Shown piece by piece: positions 61,579 through 64,000 of a DNA stretch of 64,000 bases. The position numbers were made by a program, and so were the translations under genes. The stretch spans positions 868,001 through 932,000 of the forward strand of contig NW_027192658.1 in NCBI RefSeq assembly GCF_949987515.2. The letters run 5' to 3'. The DNA comes from Delphinus delphis (Eukaryota > Chordata > Mammalia > Artiodactyla > Delphinidae). A model generated the notes under the pieces. That model was not told the origin of the DNA. It saw nothing but the letters and a program-made list of their open reading frames with translations, and did no database searches. How positions within the stretch are numbered: position 1 is the first letter of the stretch; each line of letters opens with the position of its first letter.

Positions 61579-63480
61579 TCACAAACATGCAGAGTTATAA
61601 ATGACAGCTATCGTCCAAAAATAGACTGAAGTAAGGCTGCCAAGAGGACTTGAAAGTGGGGCAGAATTGCAGGAAACCGATTTCAGGAGGTAGACTGGAA
61701 TTGCATTGAAAGCATAGGAAAAGAGGCAGAACGTCCACAATGATGCACTTGGCCAAAAAGGGCGTATGCGTTTTTTCCTGAATATATTCAGGAAAAAACG
61801 CATACGCCCTTTTTGGCCAACCAAGCAAGCTTGCAAAGGAAATCTGCACTACAATGAAGTCTCACTTCCCCCCGGTCAAAAGGGCCATCTGAAAAAAGTG
61901 TAAAATCCAGAAAGGCAGGACAGGTCATGGAGAACTGGGAGCCTTGTTATGCTGATGGGCGGGATGTAAATTGCCAACAACCACTCGGGAGAAGTGTATG
62001 GTGTTTACTGAAACATCTAAAAAACAAAGCAACAGAGCCTAGGGCACTGCCACTTATGGTCCTATAGCTTAGGGAAATTAAAATCAAAAAGACACAGCCA
62101 CCCCAAAGTTTGGGACGCCTCTGTTTACAAGAACCTCGTTTACAGTACAAGTTCAACATTGCAGAAAGTGAAAAATGGATAAAGAAGTTGTGGTATTTAC
62201 TTACAAAGCAATATCACTCAGCAATGAAATCTATGTCATCAGGCCCTTAGCATCACAATGAGTGGATTCAGGTATGATGATTCTAACTGAAATAAGTCAC
62301 ACAGAAAAAGAAACATCATAAGATATCAGTAATACACGGAATGTAAACTTGGCTACACAGGAACTGAATTACAGAACAGAACAGGGTCTCAAATTTAGTA
62401 AACCAACTTATGCTTGCTTAAGGGTAAAGGTGAGTTGGGGTGCTGCATAAAACCAGAGATTGAAATGAGCACAGATAAAGTTCCTTAAGTCAAATATGGA
62501 ATAGACAAGAGCTACTCCTTGCTCAACGAAATGGACTCAACACCGCATATTAAACGCCTAAGAATGTACCTGACTAGTAAGTATCGTAAAACCTATGGAT
62601 TGCTATGTCTCCAAAAGAGAATCAAGCATGTGTACAGGGGCATAAACGCAGCAGTGATAGGATTGGAGAGGTTCGGTGAGCAAATGAAGACCCTTTGAAG
62701 TCATATTGCATGGTACCCATTACACGGGTCTCAACTCTCCAGGTTTAAGGTATTCTTCCTTCAGCTAAAACATGCATGTGGAACCCAAGTATGATCAACC
62801 ATGTGAACGGGAGACGTGTTCAAATATGTCTCAGTTTTCCTCCCCTGGTACTCGGGTGCAACATTCCAGACGCTTTACTAACACTCTCCCCACTTGGAGA
62901 GTCAGCGCCTTTAACCTCCTGTTTGGCCCAGTTTGCAATTTCTGCGGAAGATGAACAGGAATAGCGAGAACCAATGAGAGGCTAGCTGGAGGTGTCTGGA
63001 CGGGCAAATTTAACTCTCATTTCCCACCAGGAAGAGGAAATAACCAAAGGCTCAGCGTGCCGTACCGGAACCAGATTAGGGCCTGAAGCCATCCTGCGGT
63101 GTTGCGGCCAGGTCACAAGAAAGCGAGTTGAAGAAAGGAGCTCAGGGGCACTGTAATTCACAAACATGCAGAGTTATAAATGACAGCTATCGTCCAAAAA
63201 TAGACTGAAGTAAGGCTGCCAAGAGGACTTGAAAGTGGGGCAGAATTGCAGGAAACCGATTTCAGGAGGTAGACTGGAATTGCATTGAAAGCATAGGAAA
63301 AGAGGCAGAACGTCCACAATGATGCACTTGGCCAAAAAGGGCGTATGCGTTTTTTCCTGAATATATTCAGGAAAAAACGCATACGCCCTTTTTGGCCAAC
63401 CAAGCAAGCTTGCAAAGGAAATCTGCACTACAATGAAGTCTCACTTCCCCCCGGTCAAAAGGGCCATCTGAAAAAAGTGT
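60200..63480 (+). repeat. Single-unit tandem duplication, shift 1,579 bp
   Basis: Monomers 39 and 40 share GACAGGTCATGG, AACATTGCAG and TTTAGTAAACC, seen nowhere else. Monomers 40 and 41 share ACAAACATGCAG and GAAAGTGGGG at their starts. This is the pattern left by duplicating exactly one unit. It stops before 63507, where monomer 41 returns to GGCCATGG. Breakpoints are approximate. Confidence 0.65.
61579..63157 (+). repeat. Satellite monomer 40 (A, P, ACC)
   Basis: 1,579 bp, perfect palindrome. The PstI site at its start is lost (ACATGCAG), as in 41. GTTTACTGAAAC is private. Confidence 0.93.
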
Positions 63481-64000
63481 AAAATCCAGAAAGGCAGGAC
63501 AGGCCATGGAGAACTGGGAGCCTTGTTATGCTGATGGGCGGGATGTAAATTGCCAACAACCACTCGGGAGAAGTGTATGGTGTTTCCTGAAACATCTAAA
63601 AAACAAAGCAACAGAACCTAGGGCACTTCCACTTATGGTCCTATAGCTTAGGGAAATTAAAATCAAAAAGACACAGCCACCCCAAAGTTTGGAACGGCTC
63701 TGTTTACAAGAACCTCGTTTACAGTACAAGTTCAACATCGCAGAAAGTGAAAAATGGATAAAGAACTTGTGGTATTTACTTACAAAGCAATATCACTCAG
63801 CAATGAAATCTGTGTCATCAGGCCCTTAGCAGCACAATGAGTGGATTCAGGTATGATGATTCTAACTGAAGTAAGTCACACAGAAAAAGAAACATCATAA
63901 GATATCAGTAATACACGGAATGTAAACTTCGCTACACAGGAACTGAATTACAGAACAGAACAGGGACTCAAATTTCGAAAACCAACTTATGCTTGCTTAA
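63158..64000 (+). repeat. Satellite monomer 41, partial (S, ACC)
   Basis: The first 843 bases of a unit, cut by the window edge before the A/B block. The start matches monomer 40 (ACATGCAG, GAAAGTGGGG). The L1 part matches 29 and 32 (CTTCGCTAC, GGGACTCAAATTTCG) and carries AAAGAACTTG as in 3 and 7, so the copy is mosaic. Confidence 0.92.

Larger units (their letters stand above)
1..64000 (+). repeat. Satellite DNA array, about 1,579-bp unit, 40 full copies plus one partial
   Basis: The same roughly 1.58-kb sequence recurs without interruption from the first to the last base. Unit starts fall at 1, 1580, 3159, 4739, 6318 and so on to 63158, with spacings of 1577-1581. Copies differ by a small number of substitutions and 1-2 bp indels, and all lie in the same orientation. 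Unit length and LINE-1 content match what I recall of the common cetacean satellite in delphinoid whales. That identification is from memory, not from a search. The array is probably heterochromatic. Both ends run off the window, so total array size is unknown. Confidence 0.95.

Noticed and set aside
1..64000. CRISPR array or ribosomal DNA array
   Set aside because: The period is about 1.58 kb with no short-repeat and spacer pattern, and no rRNA or tRNA motif is visible in the unit.

Overview
The whole window is one uninterrupted tandem satellite-DNA array. A single repeat unit of about 1,579 bp (1,577-1,581) occurs head to tail 40 times, plus a final partial copy (63158-64000). No gene, RNA gene, CRISPR array or non-satellite insertion interrupts it, and both window edges lie inside the array. 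I attribute it to a delphinoid cetacean (dolphin, killer whale, porpoise or beluga group). From memory, and unchecked here, the common cetacean satellite has a 1,579-bp unit in the killer whale (Widegren, Arnason and Akusjarvi 1985) and about 1,750 bp in other whales. An L1-derived unit is also as reported for cetacean satellites (Kapitonov, Holmquist and Jurka 1998).

Unit layout, as offsets from the TCACAAACCTGCAG start used here: 1-170 is unidentified sequence; 171-242 is a perfect 72-bp palindrome; 247-256 is a small palindrome with a HindIII site; about 257-1050 is a decayed piece of a LINE-1 retrotransposon in sense orientation (C-terminal ORF2, then 3' UTR); about 1050-1579 is unidentified and carries the main subfamily-diagnostic block.

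Subfamily codes used in the entries. A/B (offset about 1137-1226): A has ACCCAAGTATG and GTGAACGG; B has ACCTAGAGTATG and GTGATCGG and is 1 bp longer. D: 2-bp deletion near offset 339 (GGCAACAGG instead of GGCAGGACAGG). P/S (offset about 527): GGGACGCC versus GGAACGGC. GAC/ACC (offset about 397): CAGACACT versus CAACCACT. The A/B order of monomers 1-40 is AABA AABA BABAAABABABABABABB AAB AAB AAB AB AB AAA (15 and 17-25 alternate strictly with A copies).

Higher-order structure changes along the window. Monomers 1-4 and 5-8 are an almost perfect tetramer duplication (6,317 bp). Around monomers 9-13 there is a dimer duplication (3,160 bp). Monomers 16b-20a and 20b-24a are a second, nearly identical tetramer duplication (6,316 bp). 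Monomers 28-34 are a trimer (about 4,735 bp), which collapses to a dimer (3,156 bp) in 34-38 through a recombinant monomer (35). Monomers 39-41 show a single-unit duplication. This is what repeated unequal crossover and conversion would leave. Nothing here supports protein coding; the recurring short ORFs are by-products of the repeat.
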